Below, one piece after another: positions 49,399 through 58,881 of a stretch of 64,000 nucleotides of DNA. Source of the DNA: Thermodesulfobacterium geofontis OPF15 (GTDB lineage Bacteria > Desulfobacterota > Thermodesulfobacteria > Thermodesulfobacteriales > Thermodesulfobacteriaceae); NCBI RefSeq assembly GCF_000215975.1, contig NC_015682.1, positions 1,240,001-1,304,000 on the forward strand, given 5' to 3'. The notes under the pieces are model-generated. The model saw only the letters and a list, made by a program, of their open reading frames with translations, did not search any database and was not told the origin of the DNA. Within the stretch, counting starts at the first letter, position 1. The number at the start of each line of letters is the position of its first letter. The translations under genes and the position numbers were made by a program.

Positions 49399-49896
49399 AT
49401 GGATAAAATTAAAGGAAAAGCTTGGAAATTTGGAGACAATATAGATACAGATGTAATAATTCCTGCAAGATATTTAAATACTACTGATCCGGAAGAATTA
49501 GCTAAACACTGCATGGAGGATGCGGATCCAGAATTTCCAAAAAAAGTTAATAAGGGTGATATTATTGTAGCAGGAAAAAATTTTGGATGTGGCTCCTCCC
49601 GTGAACATGCACCTATTGCCATAAAAGCCTGTGGAATAGCCTGTGTTATAGCTGAAAGTTTTGCAAGAATTTTTTACAGAAACGCCTTTAACACCGGGCT
49701 TTTGATTTTGGAATGTCCTGAAGCAGTTAAAGAAATAGACACCGGAGATGAATTAGAAATTTATCCTGAGGAAGGAAAAATAATTAATCTAACCAAAAAT
49801 AAAGTATTTTTTACTAAACCTTTACCTCCTTTCATGAAAGAAATACTTGATGACGGTGGCTTAATTCCCCACATTATGAAAAAATTTAAAAATTAA
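49399..49896 (+). CDS. leuD: 3-Isopropylmalate dehydratase small subunit
   Basis: Swivel domain that completes the active site of Leu[43 protein letters not shown] and [16 protein letters not shown] are the family signatures. The loop after ARYL (NTTDPEELA), which sets substrate choice in the family, is of the archaeal-type isopropylmalate/homoaconitate group. 165 aa, complete. Confidence 0.94.
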   Translation: MDKIKGKAWKFGDNIDTDVIIPARYLNTTDPEELAKHCMEDADPEFPKKVNKGDIIVAGKNFGCGSSREHAPIAIKACGIACVIAESFARIFYRNAFNTGLLILECPEAVKEIDTGDELEIYPEEGKIINLTKNKVFFTKPLPPFMKEILDDGGLIPHIMKKFKN

Positions 49897-49901
49897 CAAT
49901 C

Positions 49902-50699
49902 ATGAAGATAGAAAAAGAAAAGGCTGATTTTTATACACTTTGGGATATTATAAAAGCTTTAAGAAGTGAAAATGGGTGTCCTTGGGATAAAAAACAAACC
50001 CCCCAAAGTTTAAAAAAATATCTTATAGAAGAGGTTTATGAAGTTTTAGAAGCTATAGATAAAAGCAATCCAGAAGAAATAAGAGAAGAGTTGGGGGATC
50101 TTTTATTTCTTCTTCTTTTTATTATATACCTTTATGAAGAAGAAAAGCTTTTTACTTTAAAAGATCTTCTCTATTTAACAGCCCAAAAAATGATACGAAG
50201 ACACCCACATGTTTTTGGAGAAGAAGTGGCTAAAAGTGCTGAAGAAGTAATTAAGCGCTGGCAAAAAATTAAAAAAGAAGAGGGAAAAGAGCCTTCAATA
50301 CTTGGAAATATTCCAAAAAGTTTACCAGCTTTACAAAGAGCTTTTAGATTAGGAGAAAGAGCTGGTAGAGTCGGATTTGATTGGGAAAAAGGAGAAGAGG
50401 TTCTTGAGAAAATAAAGGAGGAAATAGAAGAAATTAAAGAATCTTTAAATAATCTTCCTAAGGAAAAATTGAAAGAAGAAATAGGAGATCTTTTATTTAG
50501 CATAGCTAATTTTTCAAGAAAACTTGAAATTAATCCTGAAGAAGCTTTAAAACTTGCTTTAAATAAATTTGAAAACCGTTTTAAATTACTTGAAAAAGAA
50601 ATAGAAAAAAGAGGACTCTCTTGGGAAAAATTAAATATTAAAGAGCTTGATCAAATATGGGAAGAAATAAAGAATCATTATGAGCCAAACAATTATTGA
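49902..50699 (+). CDS. mazG: Nucleoside triphosphate pyrophosphohydrolase MazG
   Basis: House-cleaning all-alpha NTP pyrophosphatase. Two MazG domains are present: first (about 15-110) with ENGCPWDKKQTPQSLKKYLIEEVYEVLEAI and metal-binding EELGDLLF (split here), second (about 145-250) with RVGFDWEKGEEVLEKIKEE and EEIGDLLFSIANF. 265 aa, as in E. coli MazG. It starts 5 bases after leuD and overlaps the next ABC gene by 20 bases. Confidence 0.94.
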   Translation: MKIEKEKADFYTLWDIIKALRSENGCPWDKKQTPQSLKKYLIEEVYEVLEAIDKSNPEEIREELGDLLFLLLFIIYLYEEEKLFTLKDLLYLTAQKMIRRHPHVFGEEVAKSAEEVIKRWQKIKKEEGKEPSILGNIPKSLPALQRAFRLGERAGRVGFDWEKGEEVLEKIKEEIEEIKESLNNLPKEKLKEEIGDLLFSIANFSRKLEINPEEALKLALNKFENRFKLLEKEIEKRGLSWEKLNIKELDQIWEEIKNHYEPNNY

Positions 50700-51411
50700 A
50701 GTACAAAATCTCTATTTTTCTTATGAAGATCACCTTATTCTTGAAAATATTAATTTAAAAGTAGAAAAGGGGGATTTTTTAGCTTTAATCGGACCAAATG
50801 GAGGAGGAAAAACCACCCTTGCAAGATGTATTCTTGGATTTTTAACTCCCACTAAAGGAAAGATATTTCTTTGGGGAGAAGAAATCAGAAATTTTAAAAA
50901 TTGGCATAAAATAGGCTATGTACCTCAAAGAGCAGGAGACTTAATAGATTCCTTAACACCTCTTTCTGTTAAAGAGTTCCTTTTGCTTCCCTTTAAATGG
51001 TATAAAGTTTCTCTAAAACCTTCTTTATTAGATAAATTAACAGAAAAGTTTGGTATGAAAAATCTTCTTAATAAAAAAATCGGTGAACTATCCTATGGAC
51101 AACTTCAAAGATCCTATATAGTAAGAGCACTTATTTTAGACCCGGAAATTTTGATACTCGATGAACCCTCTGTAGGATTAGATTTTTTTACTCAGGAGGT
51201 TTTTTACGAAACCTTAGGAGAATTTCATAAAAGGGGACTTACCATTATCCTAATAACTCACGAAACTTGGCTTTTAACTAAATGGGTTAATAAAGTAGCT
51301 TGTATTAATCAAAAACTTTATTTCCATGGAGATCACGAAAGCTTTTGTATTATGGCTAAAAAATTAGAATTCTTCCCAGAACATCATAAAATTGAACATA
51401 CCCATTGGTAA
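50680..51411 (+). CDS. Metal ABC transporter ATP-binding protein (ZnuC-like)
   Basis: ATPase of a zinc/manganese-type ABC importer. Walker A GPNGGGKTTLARC (about 37-49), Q-loop YVPQRAG, signature LSYGQLQRSYIVRAL (a variant of LSGGQ), Walker B LILDEPSVGLD, H-loop ITHE. The ZnuC/MntB class is indicated by size (243 aa), the His-rich end (EHHKIEHTHW) and the following ABC-3 permease. The start lies inside mazG, overlapping 20 bases, so translation is probably coupled. No metal-binding lipoprotein gene (znuA) is next to it. Confidence 0.9.
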   Translation: MSQTIIEVQNLYFSYEDHLILENINLKVEKGDFLALIGPNGGGKTTLARCILGFLTPTKGKIFLWGEEIRNFKNWHKIGYVPQRAGDLIDSLTPLSVKEFLLLPFKWYKVSLKPSLLDKLTEKFGMKNLLNKKIGELSYGQLQRSYIVRALILDPEILILDEPSVGLDFFTQEVFYETLGEFHKRGLTIILITHETWLLTKWVNKVACINQKLYFHGDHESFCIMAKKLEFFPEHHKIEHTHW

Positions 51412-51415
51412 GAAT

Positions 51416-52225
51416 ATGGAATTTTTTCTTGATTCTATAAATTTAATAAAATGGGGACTTTTATCAGGAATGTTATTAGGACTATCTATTTCCTTTACTT
51501 CCCCCTTTCTTATTTTAAAAAGAAATGCCCTTTTTCCTCATGCTTTAACTCATATATACTTTTTGGCTGTAATTATCACTTCTTTAATTTTAAATAATTT
51601 GCCTTTTTTTCTTTCCTTTCCTTTTATAGTTATTTTTACCCTCCTTTTTACTTCCTTAATCTGGATTTTAAAAAAATACACCAAATTTTATGAAGATACT
51701 GCTACTTCTATTATTGCACATTTAGCTTTAGGATTAGCCTTGATAGTAGCTGCAAAAACTTACCAATATGATGCAAGAATCCTTTCTTATCTTTTTGGAA
51801 GTTTACTTGGCATCACTTATAAAGATTTTTTTGAAAGCTTAATAGTTCTTTTCTTTACTTTATTCTTGTTTTATAGATTTTATCCTTTATGGATAGCACA
51901 AATCACTGATAAAGAACTTCCAGGGCTTAATTTCAAATTAGCTAATTTTTCATTTTTAATCTTAATCACTTTGCAAATTATAATTGGAGTAAAATTAATG
52001 GGAATTTTATTGGTTTCGGTTTTATTCGTATTTTCAACTACTTTTGTTTTACAATTTATAAAAAGTTTTAAATTTTTAATAATAGTTATTTGTTTTTTGA
52101 ATATTATTGGAATTTTAGGAGGAGCTTTAATATCTATTTTTTTTGATATTCCATTTTCTGGGGCAGTAGTTATATTTATGAGCTTATATATTTTAATTTC
52201 TTTAATCAGAGGCTTTTTGAGATGA
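51416..52225 (+). CDS. Metal ABC transporter permease (ZnuB-like, ABC-3 family)
   Basis: Membrane channel partner of the ATPase at 50680. Seven to eight hydrophobic helices over 269 aa, with the ABC-3 pattern FTSPFLILKRNALFPHALTH near the N-terminus and GILLVSVLFVFSTTFVLQF in the second half. I take the ATG at 51416, 4 bases after the ATPase stop, over an upstream TTG at 51392. It overlaps tatD by 4 bases. Confidence 0.88.
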   Translation: MEFFLDSINLIKWGLLSGMLLGLSISFTSPFLILKRNALFPHALTHIYFLAVIITSLILNNLPFFLSFPFIVIFTLLFTSLIWILKKYTKFYEDTATSIIAHLALGLALIVAAKTYQYDARILSYLFGSLLGITYKDFFESLIVLFFTLFLFYRFYPLWIAQITDKELPGLNFKLANFSFLILITLQIIIGVKLMGILLVSVLFVFSTTFVLQFIKSFKFLIIVICFLNIIGILGGALISIFFDIPFSGAVVIFMSLYILISLIRGFLR

Positions 52226-52998
52226 AACTTATTGATACCCACGCCCATTTAAATTTTTCAGATTTTTTTAAAAAGGATTTAGAAGAAGTAATAAAAAGGG
52301 CAAAAGAAAATGGAGTTATTCATGTTATAGTAGTAGGGATAGATCTTACTACTAACCAAAGAGCTTTGGAATTATCTAAACTTTATCCTGATTTTATAAC
52401 ACCTGCGATTGCCTTTCACCCTCATGAAGTAAAAAAAATTAAAGAGCAAGATTATAAGTTTTTAGAAGAAAATATAGAAAAAGTTTGCGCTATAGGAGAA
52501 ACTGGTCTTGATTGGGTTAAAGAATATTCACCTAAGGAAGCCCAAATAGAGCATTTTCTGAGACATTTAGAATTGGCTAAAAAATATAATAAACCTGTAA
52601 TTCTTCATTTAAGAGGAGATGACCTTTTTTGGAAAGAGGCTTTAAAAATTTTGAAGAATTATTCGGATTTAAAACTTCTTTTTCATTGTTATACCTCTCA
52701 TAAATTTATTGCTTCTAAAATTCTTGATTTAGGTGGTTTTATTTCCGTTCCAGGAGTAGTAACTTTTGAAAAGGCTGAAATTTTAAAAGAAGCTGTTAAA
52801 TTTATTCCTAAGGATAGACTTATGTTAGAAACAGATAGCCCCTTTTTAGCACCTCATCCCTTTAGAGGAAAAAGAAATGAACCGGCATTTTTAATCTATA
52901 TAGCTCAAAAGGTTGCAGAAATTAAAAATATGGATTTAGAAGAGATTTCAGAAAAAACTACAGAAAATGCAATCAAATTTTTTAATTTAAAAATTTAA
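52222..52998 (+). CDS. tatD: TatD family metal-dependent hydrolase
   Basis: TIM-barrel DNase/hydrolase with two metal ions. Ligand motifs in order: IDTHAHLNF, Glu in CAIGETGLDWVKEYS, His in PVILHLRGDD, LLFHCYTS and the Asp of MLETDSPFLAPHPFRGKRNEP. 258 aa, complete. Starts 4 bases inside the permease gene and is followed by aspS after 19 bases. Confidence 0.93.
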   Translation: MKLIDTHAHLNFSDFFKKDLEEVIKRAKENGVIHVIVVGIDLTTNQRALELSKLYPDFITPAIAFHPHEVKKIKEQDYKFLEENIEKVCAIGETGLDWVKEYSPKEAQIEHFLRHLELAKKYNKPVILHLRGDDLFWKEALKILKNYSDLKLLFHCYTSHKFIASKILDLGGFISVPGVVTFEKAEILKEAVKFIPKDRLMLETDSPFLAPHPFRGKRNEPAFLIYIAQKVAEIKNMDLEEISEKTTENAIKFFNLKI

Positions 52999-53017
52999 AA
53001 GGGGGTTAAAGTAATAG

Positions 53018-54814
53018 ATGAAGTTAAAAAGAACTCACTATATAGGAGAACTTGACAATACTTTTATTGGCAAAGAAATCATAATTTCAGGTTGGGTTTT
53101 AAGAAGAAGGGATCACGGAGGAGTAATCTTTTTAGACGTAAGAGATAGAACTGGGCTTTTACAGGTAGTTTTTGAAGAAGGAATTGACCCTGAAATCCAT
53201 AATTTAGCAGATTCTATAAGAATAGAGTATGTAATAAGTGTTAAGGGTTTAATAAGAAGAAGACCCCCTGGTATGGAAAATCCCAAAATACCTACAGGAG
53301 AAATAGAGCTTGTAGCAAAGGAAGTAGAAATTTTAAATATTTCTAAAACCCCTCCCTTTCCCATGGATGAAGATCTTTCTGAAATTTCAGAAGCAATTCG
53401 TTTAAAGTATCGATATTTAGAAATGAGAGCCTTAGATGGCTTAAAACCTTTTATTTTTAGACACAAAGTAAATCAAATTATTAGAGAATTTTTAAATAGT
53501 AAAGGTTTTTTAGAAATTGAAACTCCTTTCTTAACCAAAAGTACACCTGAGGGAGCAAGAGATTATTTAGTTCCAAGTAGACTTTACCCAGGGAAATTTT
53601 ATGCCCTTCCCCAATCTCCTCAGCTTTTTAAACAGATTTTAATGGTAGCAGGGGTAGATAAATATTATCAAATAGTAAGATGCTTTAGAGACGAAGATTT
53701 AAGAGCAGACAGACAACCAGAATTTACTCAACTTGATATAGAAATGTCTTTTGTAGAAGAAAATGATGTAATGAGTATTGTTGAAGAGTTGTTGGCTTAT
53801 CTTTTTGAAAAAGCATTAAATATTACCTTAGAAACCCCTTTCCCAAGACTTTCCTATGAAACTGCTTTAAGAGATTATGGAACAGATAGACCAGATATCA
53901 GGTTTGATATGAAATTAAAAGACCTTTCTCATCTCTTTAGAGAGACTACTTTTAAAGTTTTTAGAGATGCTTTAGAGTCTGGTGGTATAATAAAGGGCTT
54001 AAAAGTTCCTGCTAATTTTTCCAGAAAAGAACTTGATGAGTTGACTAAATTTGCTCAAGAATTAGGTGCTAAAGGACTTGCCTGGATAAAATATAATAAA
54101 AATGCAAGCTCCTTTGAAGAAAAATGGAGTTCTCCTATTGTTAAATTTTTTGAAATTTCAATTTTAGAGAAACTTGAAGAAGTCTTTAATCCTTTAGAAG
54201 ATCTTGCTACTTTCTTTTTTGTAGCAGATAAAGAAGATGTTGTAAATAGTGTATTATCAGAATTAAGAATTCACTTAGCTAAAAAAATAAATCTCGTCCC
54301 AGAAAATAAATTTAATTTCGTTTGGATAACAGATTTTCCTCTTTTTGAATGGGACGAAGAGGAAAATCGTTTAGTTTCGGTACACCATCCTTTTACTCAT
54401 CCTAAGGAAGAAGACATCCCTCTTCTTGATACTGATCCTTTGAAAGTAAAATCAAAAGCCTATGATATTGTCCTCAATGGAGTAGAAATAGGTGGAGGAA
54501 GTATCCGTATCCACAAAAGGGAACTCCAAGAAAAAATTTTTAAACTTTTAAATATACCCCTGGAAGAGGCTCAAGAAAAATTCGGGTTTTTACTTACTGC
54601 TTTAGAATATGGTGCTCCACCTCATGGAGGTATTGCTTTTGGACTTGATCGTTTAATTATGCTTATGCTTGGTAAAAAGAGTATAAGAGAAGTTATTCCC
54701 TTCCCAAAGACCCAAAGAGCTCAGTGTTTGCTTACAGGAGCTCCCTCAGAAGTAAAAATTGAACAAATTTTAGAATTGCATCTATTACCTGGTTGGAAAA
54801 AAGATAAAACTTAA
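53018..54814 (+). CDS. aspS: Aspartyl-tRNA synthetase
   Basis: Class II synthetase of bacterial type. N-terminal OB-fold anticodon domain (about 1-110; GWVLRRRDHGGVIFLDVRD), catalytic core with motif 2 FRDEDLRADRQPEFTQLDIEMSF (split) and motif 3 GIAFGLDRLIMLM, and the GAD insertion domain (about 290-420). 598 aa. Whether it is discriminating or also charges tRNA-Asn cannot be decided from the sequence here. Ribosome site GGGGG about 15 bases before the ATG. Confidence 0.96.
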   Translation: MKLKRTHYIGELDNTFIGKEIIISGWVLRRRDHGGVIFLDVRDRTGLLQVVFEEGIDPEIHNLADSIRIEYVISVKGLIRRRPPGMENPKIPTGEIELVAKEVEILNISKTPPFPMDEDLSEISEAIRLKYRYLEMRALDGLKPFIFRHKVNQIIREFLNSKGFLEIETPFLTKSTPEGARDYLVPSRLYPGKFYALPQSPQLFKQILMVAGVDKYYQIVRCFRDEDLRADRQPEFTQLDIEMSFVEENDVMSIVEELLAYLFEKALNITLETPFPRLSYETALRDYGTDRPDIRFDMKLKDLSHLFRETTFKVFRDALESGGIIKGLKVPANFSRKELDELTKFAQELGAKGLAWIKYNKNASSFEEKWSSPIVKFFEISILEKLEEVFNPLEDLATFFFVADKEDVVNSVLSELRIHLAKKINLVPENKFNFVWITDFPLFEWDEEENRLVSVHHPFTHPKEEDIPLLDTDPLKVKSKAYDIVLNGVEIGGGSIRIHKRELQEKIFKLLNIPLEEAQEKFGFLLTALEYGAPPHGGIAFGLDRLIMLMLGKKSIREVIPFPKTQRAQCLLTGAPSEVKIEQILELHLLPGWKKDKT

Positions 54815-54819
54815 GTAGA

Positions 54820-55272
54820 ATGGAATTTTTTCTTGAAGCAGGACTTAAAGGTTTAAATAAATGGCTAAGATTTTTTGGTTACAAAACTCAAGTTTGTGAA
54901 AATAAAATTGATAAAGAAATAATACTCAAACATAAAGACAAAATTTTTCTTATAACCAGTCCTTCTACCGCAAAATTACTGGAAAAAGCAGGAATTAAAT
55001 ATTTATTATTACCAAGAGAAAGCTTAAAAGCCCAATTAACTGTTCTTGTTCATAAATTAAATTTAAACACAGAACTAAAACTTAACTTATGCAGTATCTG
55101 TGGAGAAGAATTAATATCAGTTAAAAAAGAGGACTTTAAAGAGCTTATTCCACTTAAGGTTTACCAGTTTTATAATGAATTTAATTATTGTCCCAAATGT
55201 AAAAAACTTTATTGGGAAGGTGATCACATTAAAAGATTGAAAGAAAGATTGAAAAATCTTATTAAAGATTGA
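54820..55272 (+). CDS. Mut7-C RNase domain protein
   Basis: Stand-alone Mut7-C (PIN-fold RNase-like) protein, 150 aa. N-terminal part begins FFLEAGLKGLNKWLRFFGYKT, as in the family (usual DxxLgkLarwLRlLGyd); the first acidic residue is Glu (MEFFLEA) instead of the common Asp. The C-terminal zinc ribbon is CSICGEEL and CPKCKKLYWEGDHIKRL. Possibly an RNase; no target is known. Starts 5 bases after aspS and overlaps the next gene by 4 bases. Confidence 0.83.
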   Translation: MEFFLEAGLKGLNKWLRFFGYKTQVCENKIDKEIILKHKDKIFLITSPSTAKLLEKAGIKYLLLPRESLKAQLTVLVHKLNLNTELKLNLCSICGEELISVKKEDFKELIPLKVYQFYNEFNYCPKCKKLYWEGDHIKRLKERLKNLIKD

Positions 55273-55826
55273 AAATGAATGAGGATTTGGAAAAATTAAA
55301 TGAAGAAATCAAAAATTGTAAAAAATGTGATCTTTGGAAATTAAGAAATAATGCGGTCCCGGGAGAAGGTCCATCTTCTGCAAAAATTATAATTATAGGT
55401 CAAGCTCCTGGTGTTCAGGAAGATAAAACTGGAAGGCCCTTTGTTGGGCCAGCTGGAAAATTTTTAAATTATCTTTTAGAGCTTGCTGGCCTAAAAAGAG
55501 AAGAAGTTTTTATAACCTCTCCCTTAAAATGTTTACCTCAACCCCCAATTAATAGAAAACCTAAAAAGAAAGAAATTGAAAGCTGTCTTCCTTGGTTAAA
55601 AAAACAAATAGAAATTATTAACCCCCAAAAAATTATTTTATTAGGTGAAGTAGCTTTTTCTGTATTTTTCCCAGATAAAAATTTAAAAGATTTTAGAGGA
55701 AAAAAGATAAAAAAAGAGGGTAAAGAATTTTTTATTACTTATCATCCAGCAGCAGGCTTAAGATTTCCAAAAATTAGGAAAATTTTAGAAGAGGATTTTA
55801 AAAAATTTAAGAACCTACTTACTTAG
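55269..55826 (+). CDS. Uracil-DNA glycosylase, family 4-like, with 4Fe-4S cluster
   Basis: Removes uracil from DNA, typical of thermophiles. Cluster cysteines in NCKKCDLW and in KCLPQPP and SCLPW. The substrate loop reads IIGQAPGVQEDKTGRPFVGPAG; family 4 enzymes mostly have GEAPG, so Gln replaces Glu here, a variant that also occurs in related UDG groups. Leu-His segment YHPAA is the second motif. 185 aa, complete; overlaps the Mut7-C gene by 4 bases and the convergent etfA by 12 bases. Confidence 0.88.
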   Translation: MKMNEDLEKLNEEIKNCKKCDLWKLRNNAVPGEGPSSAKIIIIGQAPGVQEDKTGRPFVGPAGKFLNYLLELAGLKREEVFITSPLKCLPQPPINRKPKKKEIESCLPWLKKQIEIINPQKIILLGEVAFSVFFPDKNLKDFRGKKIKKEGKEFFITYHPAAGLRFPKIRKILEEDFKKFKNLLT

Positions 55827-56822
55827 TTTTTTTAATAATAAATCTAAAATTTTTTCTGCATCACCTATAAGAGCTAAATTTGCCATTTTAACCAAAGGGG
55901 CTTCTTTATCAGTATTTATAGCAATTATATATTCTGAATTTTCCATTCCTACAGTATGTTGAAGAGCTCCTGAAATACCAAATCCAATATAAACTTTTGG
56001 TCTAACAATTACTCCACTAATCCCTATCATTCTTTCCTCTTCTACCCAACCTTCATAACATACCGGACGTGTTGCTCCAACTTCAGCACCCAAAATTTCT
56101 GCAAGTTCAAAAAGTTTTTGAAAATTTTCTTTATTTTTTAAACCTCTACCTCCTGCAACTATTACTTTTGCTGTAGAAAGTTTAGTAGGTTTCTTCTTAA
56201 AAGGTGTAAAATTTCTTATTTTTAGTTTACTTTTCCAAACAAAATCTTTAGGAAAAACTATTTCTTTCATTAAAGGTTCTTCTATTCCATATTTAATACT
56301 AAAAGCTCCTAAGGATATAGTTGCCATAACAGGAGTACTTTTAGAAATAAGTTTAGCTATAATATTTTCTCCGTAAGTTGGTCTTGCCATTACAATTTGA
56401 TTATCCTTCACCTCTAAACTATTTACATGAGCACAAAGACCTATATTTAAAGCACCTGCAATCCTTGGTGCTAAAGACATTCCTATTTTAGTTGCCGGAA
56501 AGAAAAATCCATAAGGTTGAGAAGATTCTATTATTTTAACAAGAACTTCGGCATAAAGATCTTCCCTAAAATCTTTTAATTCTTCATTTATTACAAACCA
56601 TACTTCATCTGCTAAAGATTTTCTAATTTCCTCTAAATTTTTAATATCTTTTAAGGAATCTATTAAACAAACCAAGACAAGCTTTTTATTTAAAGTTTTC
56701 CCAATTTCTTTTAAAGGAGAAAGTATCTCTAAGCTTGAGGTATTTAATTCTCCTCTATAGATTTCTCCGTAAGCTACAATATTTCCTTTGGATAAATTTT
56801 CTAATTCCACTTTCTCGAGCAT
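55815..56822 (-). CDS. etfA: Electron transfer flavoprotein alpha subunit
   Basis: FAD-binding half of ETF, which takes electrons from acyl-CoA dehydrogenase. C-terminal FAD domain: VIVAGGRGLKNKENF, EVGATRPVCYEGW, IGISGVIVRPKVYIGFGISGALQHTVGM (split), and IIAINTDKEAPL. 335 aa. It follows etfB after 9 bases in the unit acyl-CoA dehydrogenase - etfB - etfA. No extra ferredoxin domain, so there is no sign of an electron-bifurcating type. Confidence 0.95.
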   Translation of the reverse strand: MLEKVELENLSKGNIVAYGEIYRGELNTSSLEILSPLKEIGKTLNKKLVLVCLIDSLKDIKNLEEIRKSLADEVWFVINEELKDFREDLYAEVLVKIIESSQPYGFFFPATKIGMSLAPRIAGALNIGLCAHVNSLEVKDNQIVMARPTYGENIIAKLISKSTPVMATISLGAFSIKYGIEEPLMKEIVFPKDFVWKSKLKIRNFTPFKKKPTKLSTAKVIVAGGRGLKNKENFQKLFELAEILGAEVGATRPVCYEGWVEEERMIGISGVIVRPKVYIGFGISGALQHTVGMENSEYIIAINTDKEAPLVKMANLALIGDAEKILDLLLKKLSK

Positions 56823-56831
56823 TTTTTAACC

Positions 56832-57626
56832 TCAAAGCCTGATTAATCCTTTTTCTTTAAAAATTTCTAACAATTTCTCTGCAAGTTCTTCAGGATTCCC
56901 TTCTAAAATAATTCCCTTAGCTTCTATTTTCTTTTCAGAAACTTCAACTACTTGGGTTGGCGAACCTTGAAGCCCCAATTTTTGGGGATCTAAATCTAAA
57001 TCTTTTGCTTGCCAAACTAAAGGTTCTTTACTTTTAACTTCTATTAACTTTTTTAAAGAAGGAGGTCTTATGTAATCAAAAGCTGTAGGAGAAATAGATA
57101 CAACCAAAGGTGGCTCAACTTCAACCTCCTCTTCTCCGTAATCAATTTCTCTAATAGCTATCCATTTATTATTTTCCAAAAAAAGATTTTTAACATTAGT
57201 AAGAGAGGGTATACCAAGCAAACTTGCTGTTTCTGGAGGAACTTGAGCTGTCTCTCCATCTATTGATTTAAGTCCCATTAAAACAAGAGAAAAAGGAGAA
57301 AGTTTTTTAATGGCTTTTGCTAAAACATAGCTTGTTGCAAGTGTATCCGATCCTGCAAAGGCTTTATCAGAAAGAAGTATCATCTGATCAGCACTTAGGG
57401 CGTAGGCATGTTTTAAAAGGGGAACTACATTGGGAGGACCCATGGAAATAACTATTACTTCAGTATTATAAGTATTTTTTAATCTTCCTGCCATCTCTAA
57501 AGCTACTCTATCATTGGGATTTAAAATAAGTTCCAAACTTTCTCTTTTTAAAGTACGCGTTTCAGGATCAACTTTTATAGTTCCTGGTTTAGGAACACCT
57601 TTTATACATACTATTATCTTTTCCAT
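56832..57626 (-). CDS. etfB: Electron transfer flavoprotein beta subunit
   Basis: Partner of EtfA, binding AMP (or a second FAD in bifurcating forms). Starts IIVCIKGVPKPGTIKVDPE; family motif NPNDRVALEMAGRLK; VLMGLKSIDGETAQVPPETASLLG (split). 264 aa, complete. It lies 10 bases after the acyl-CoA dehydrogenase stop. Confidence 0.95.
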   Translation of the reverse strand: MEKIIVCIKGVPKPGTIKVDPETRTLKRESLELILNPNDRVALEMAGRLKNTYNTEVIVISMGPPNVVPLLKHAYALSADQMILLSDKAFAGSDTLATSYVLAKAIKKLSPFSLVLMGLKSIDGETAQVPPETASLLGIPSLTNVKNLFLENNKWIAIREIDYGEEEVEVEPPLVVSISPTAFDYIRPPSLKKLIEVKSKEPLVWQAKDLDLDPQKLGLQGSPTQVVEVSEKKIEAKGIILEGNPEELAEKLLEIFKEKGLIRL

Positions 57627-57636
57627 TTTTAGAGCC

Positions 57637-58788
57637 TTATTTGTAATATTTGATAAGCTCTCTTGCTATTATATTTCTTTGTATTTCATTTGTTCCTTCG
57701 TAAATTTGGAGGCATTTTGCATCTCTAAAATATTTTTGGACAGGATAGTCTCTCATATATCCGAAACCACCCATCATTTGGATAGCCCTTTCGGTGATCC
57801 ACATAGCAACGTCACTGGTAAAGCATTTTACTATAGAGGATATCCCTGTAATATCTTTAGCACCACTATCGATATATTTTGTGGCATTATAAACTAAAGC
57901 TCGTGCTGCTTCTAATTTAATAGCCATTTCAGCAAATGTATGACTTACTGCCTGAAAATTATAAATGGGCTGTCCAAATTGTATTCTTGAATTAGCATGT
58001 TTTAAAGAAATTTCCATAGCAGCTTGAGCTATTCCAAGAGCTTGAGCCCCTACTCCACATCTTCCAAAATCTAAGGTTCTTAAAGCAACTATAAATCCCA
58101 TCCCTTCCTTCCCAAGAAGTCTATCTTTAGGAATTTTACAATCATTGAAAAAAAGTTCAGTAGTAACAGAAGCTCTTAATCCTAATTTTTTTTCTTTTTT
58201 CCCTACAGAAAAACCGGGATCGTTTTTTTCTACAATAAAGGCACTTGCACCTCTTGCCCCTTTTGCAGGATCAGTCATTGCAACCACAATATATATATCT
58301 GCAATGCCTCCATTTGTGATAAAATGTTTCATTCCGTTAAGTATATAAAAATCACCTTCTTTTTTTGCTATAGTTTTTATAGCAAAGGCATCACTTCCTG
58401 CTTGAGGTTCTGTTAAGGCAAAAGCACATATCATCTTTCCTCTTGCTATTTCAGGAAGATATTTTTTCTTTTGCTCCTCATTTCCAAAAAGAATTATGGG
58501 ATAACTTCCAAGAAAAGTTGCCGCATAAGTGGTAGTAACTCCTGCACAATAATAAGAAAGTTTTTCCACTGCAAGACACATTTCAAAACTTCCCCAACCT
58601 AACCCACCATATTCTTTGGGAATAATTATTCCAAAAAGATCTGCATCTGCTAAAGCTCTGATAGGTTTTTCATCAAAAACTTCTTCTTCATCCCATTTTA
58701 ATGCATAAGGTTTTATATATTCTTCTCCAATCTGAGTAACTAAATCAACTAAAATTTTTTGTTCTTCAGAAAGAGAATATTTAATCAT
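57637..58788 (-). CDS. Acyl-CoA dehydrogenase
   Basis: FAD enzyme oxidising acyl-CoA to enoyl-CoA and passing electrons to ETF. ALTEPQAGSDAFAIKT and the family signature QMMGGFGYMRDYPVQKYFRDAK are present, and the catalytic Glu lies in LQIYEGTNEIQRNIIA (about residue 366). 383 aa, short/medium-chain class by length and by the Glu position. First gene of the unit with etfBA. Points to beta-oxidation or branched-chain acid breakdown; substrate unknown. Confidence 0.94.
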   Translation of the reverse strand: MIKYSLSEEQKILVDLVTQIGEEYIKPYALKWDEEEVFDEKPIRALADADLFGIIIPKEYGGLGWGSFEMCLAVEKLSYYCAGVTTTYAATFLGSYPIILFGNEEQKKKYLPEIARGKMICAFALTEPQAGSDAFAIKTIAKKEGDFYILNGMKHFITNGGIADIYIVVAMTDPAKGARGASAFIVEKNDPGFSVGKKEKKLGLRASVTTELFFNDCKIPKDRLLGKEGMGFIVALRTLDFGRCGVGAQALGIAQAAMEISLKHANSRIQFGQPIYNFQAVSHTFAEMAIKLEAARALVYNATKYIDSGAKDITGISSIVKCFTSDVAMWITERAIQMMGGFGYMRDYPVQKYFRDAKCLQIYEGTNEIQRNIIARELIKYYK

Positions 58789-58881
58789 ACCCTTTACTTT
58801 TTTAAATTTTTAAATATTTAAGTTAATTTAAGTTAAAAAAGATTTAAAAAATTTTACTAAAAATTTTTAATAAAACAAGTC

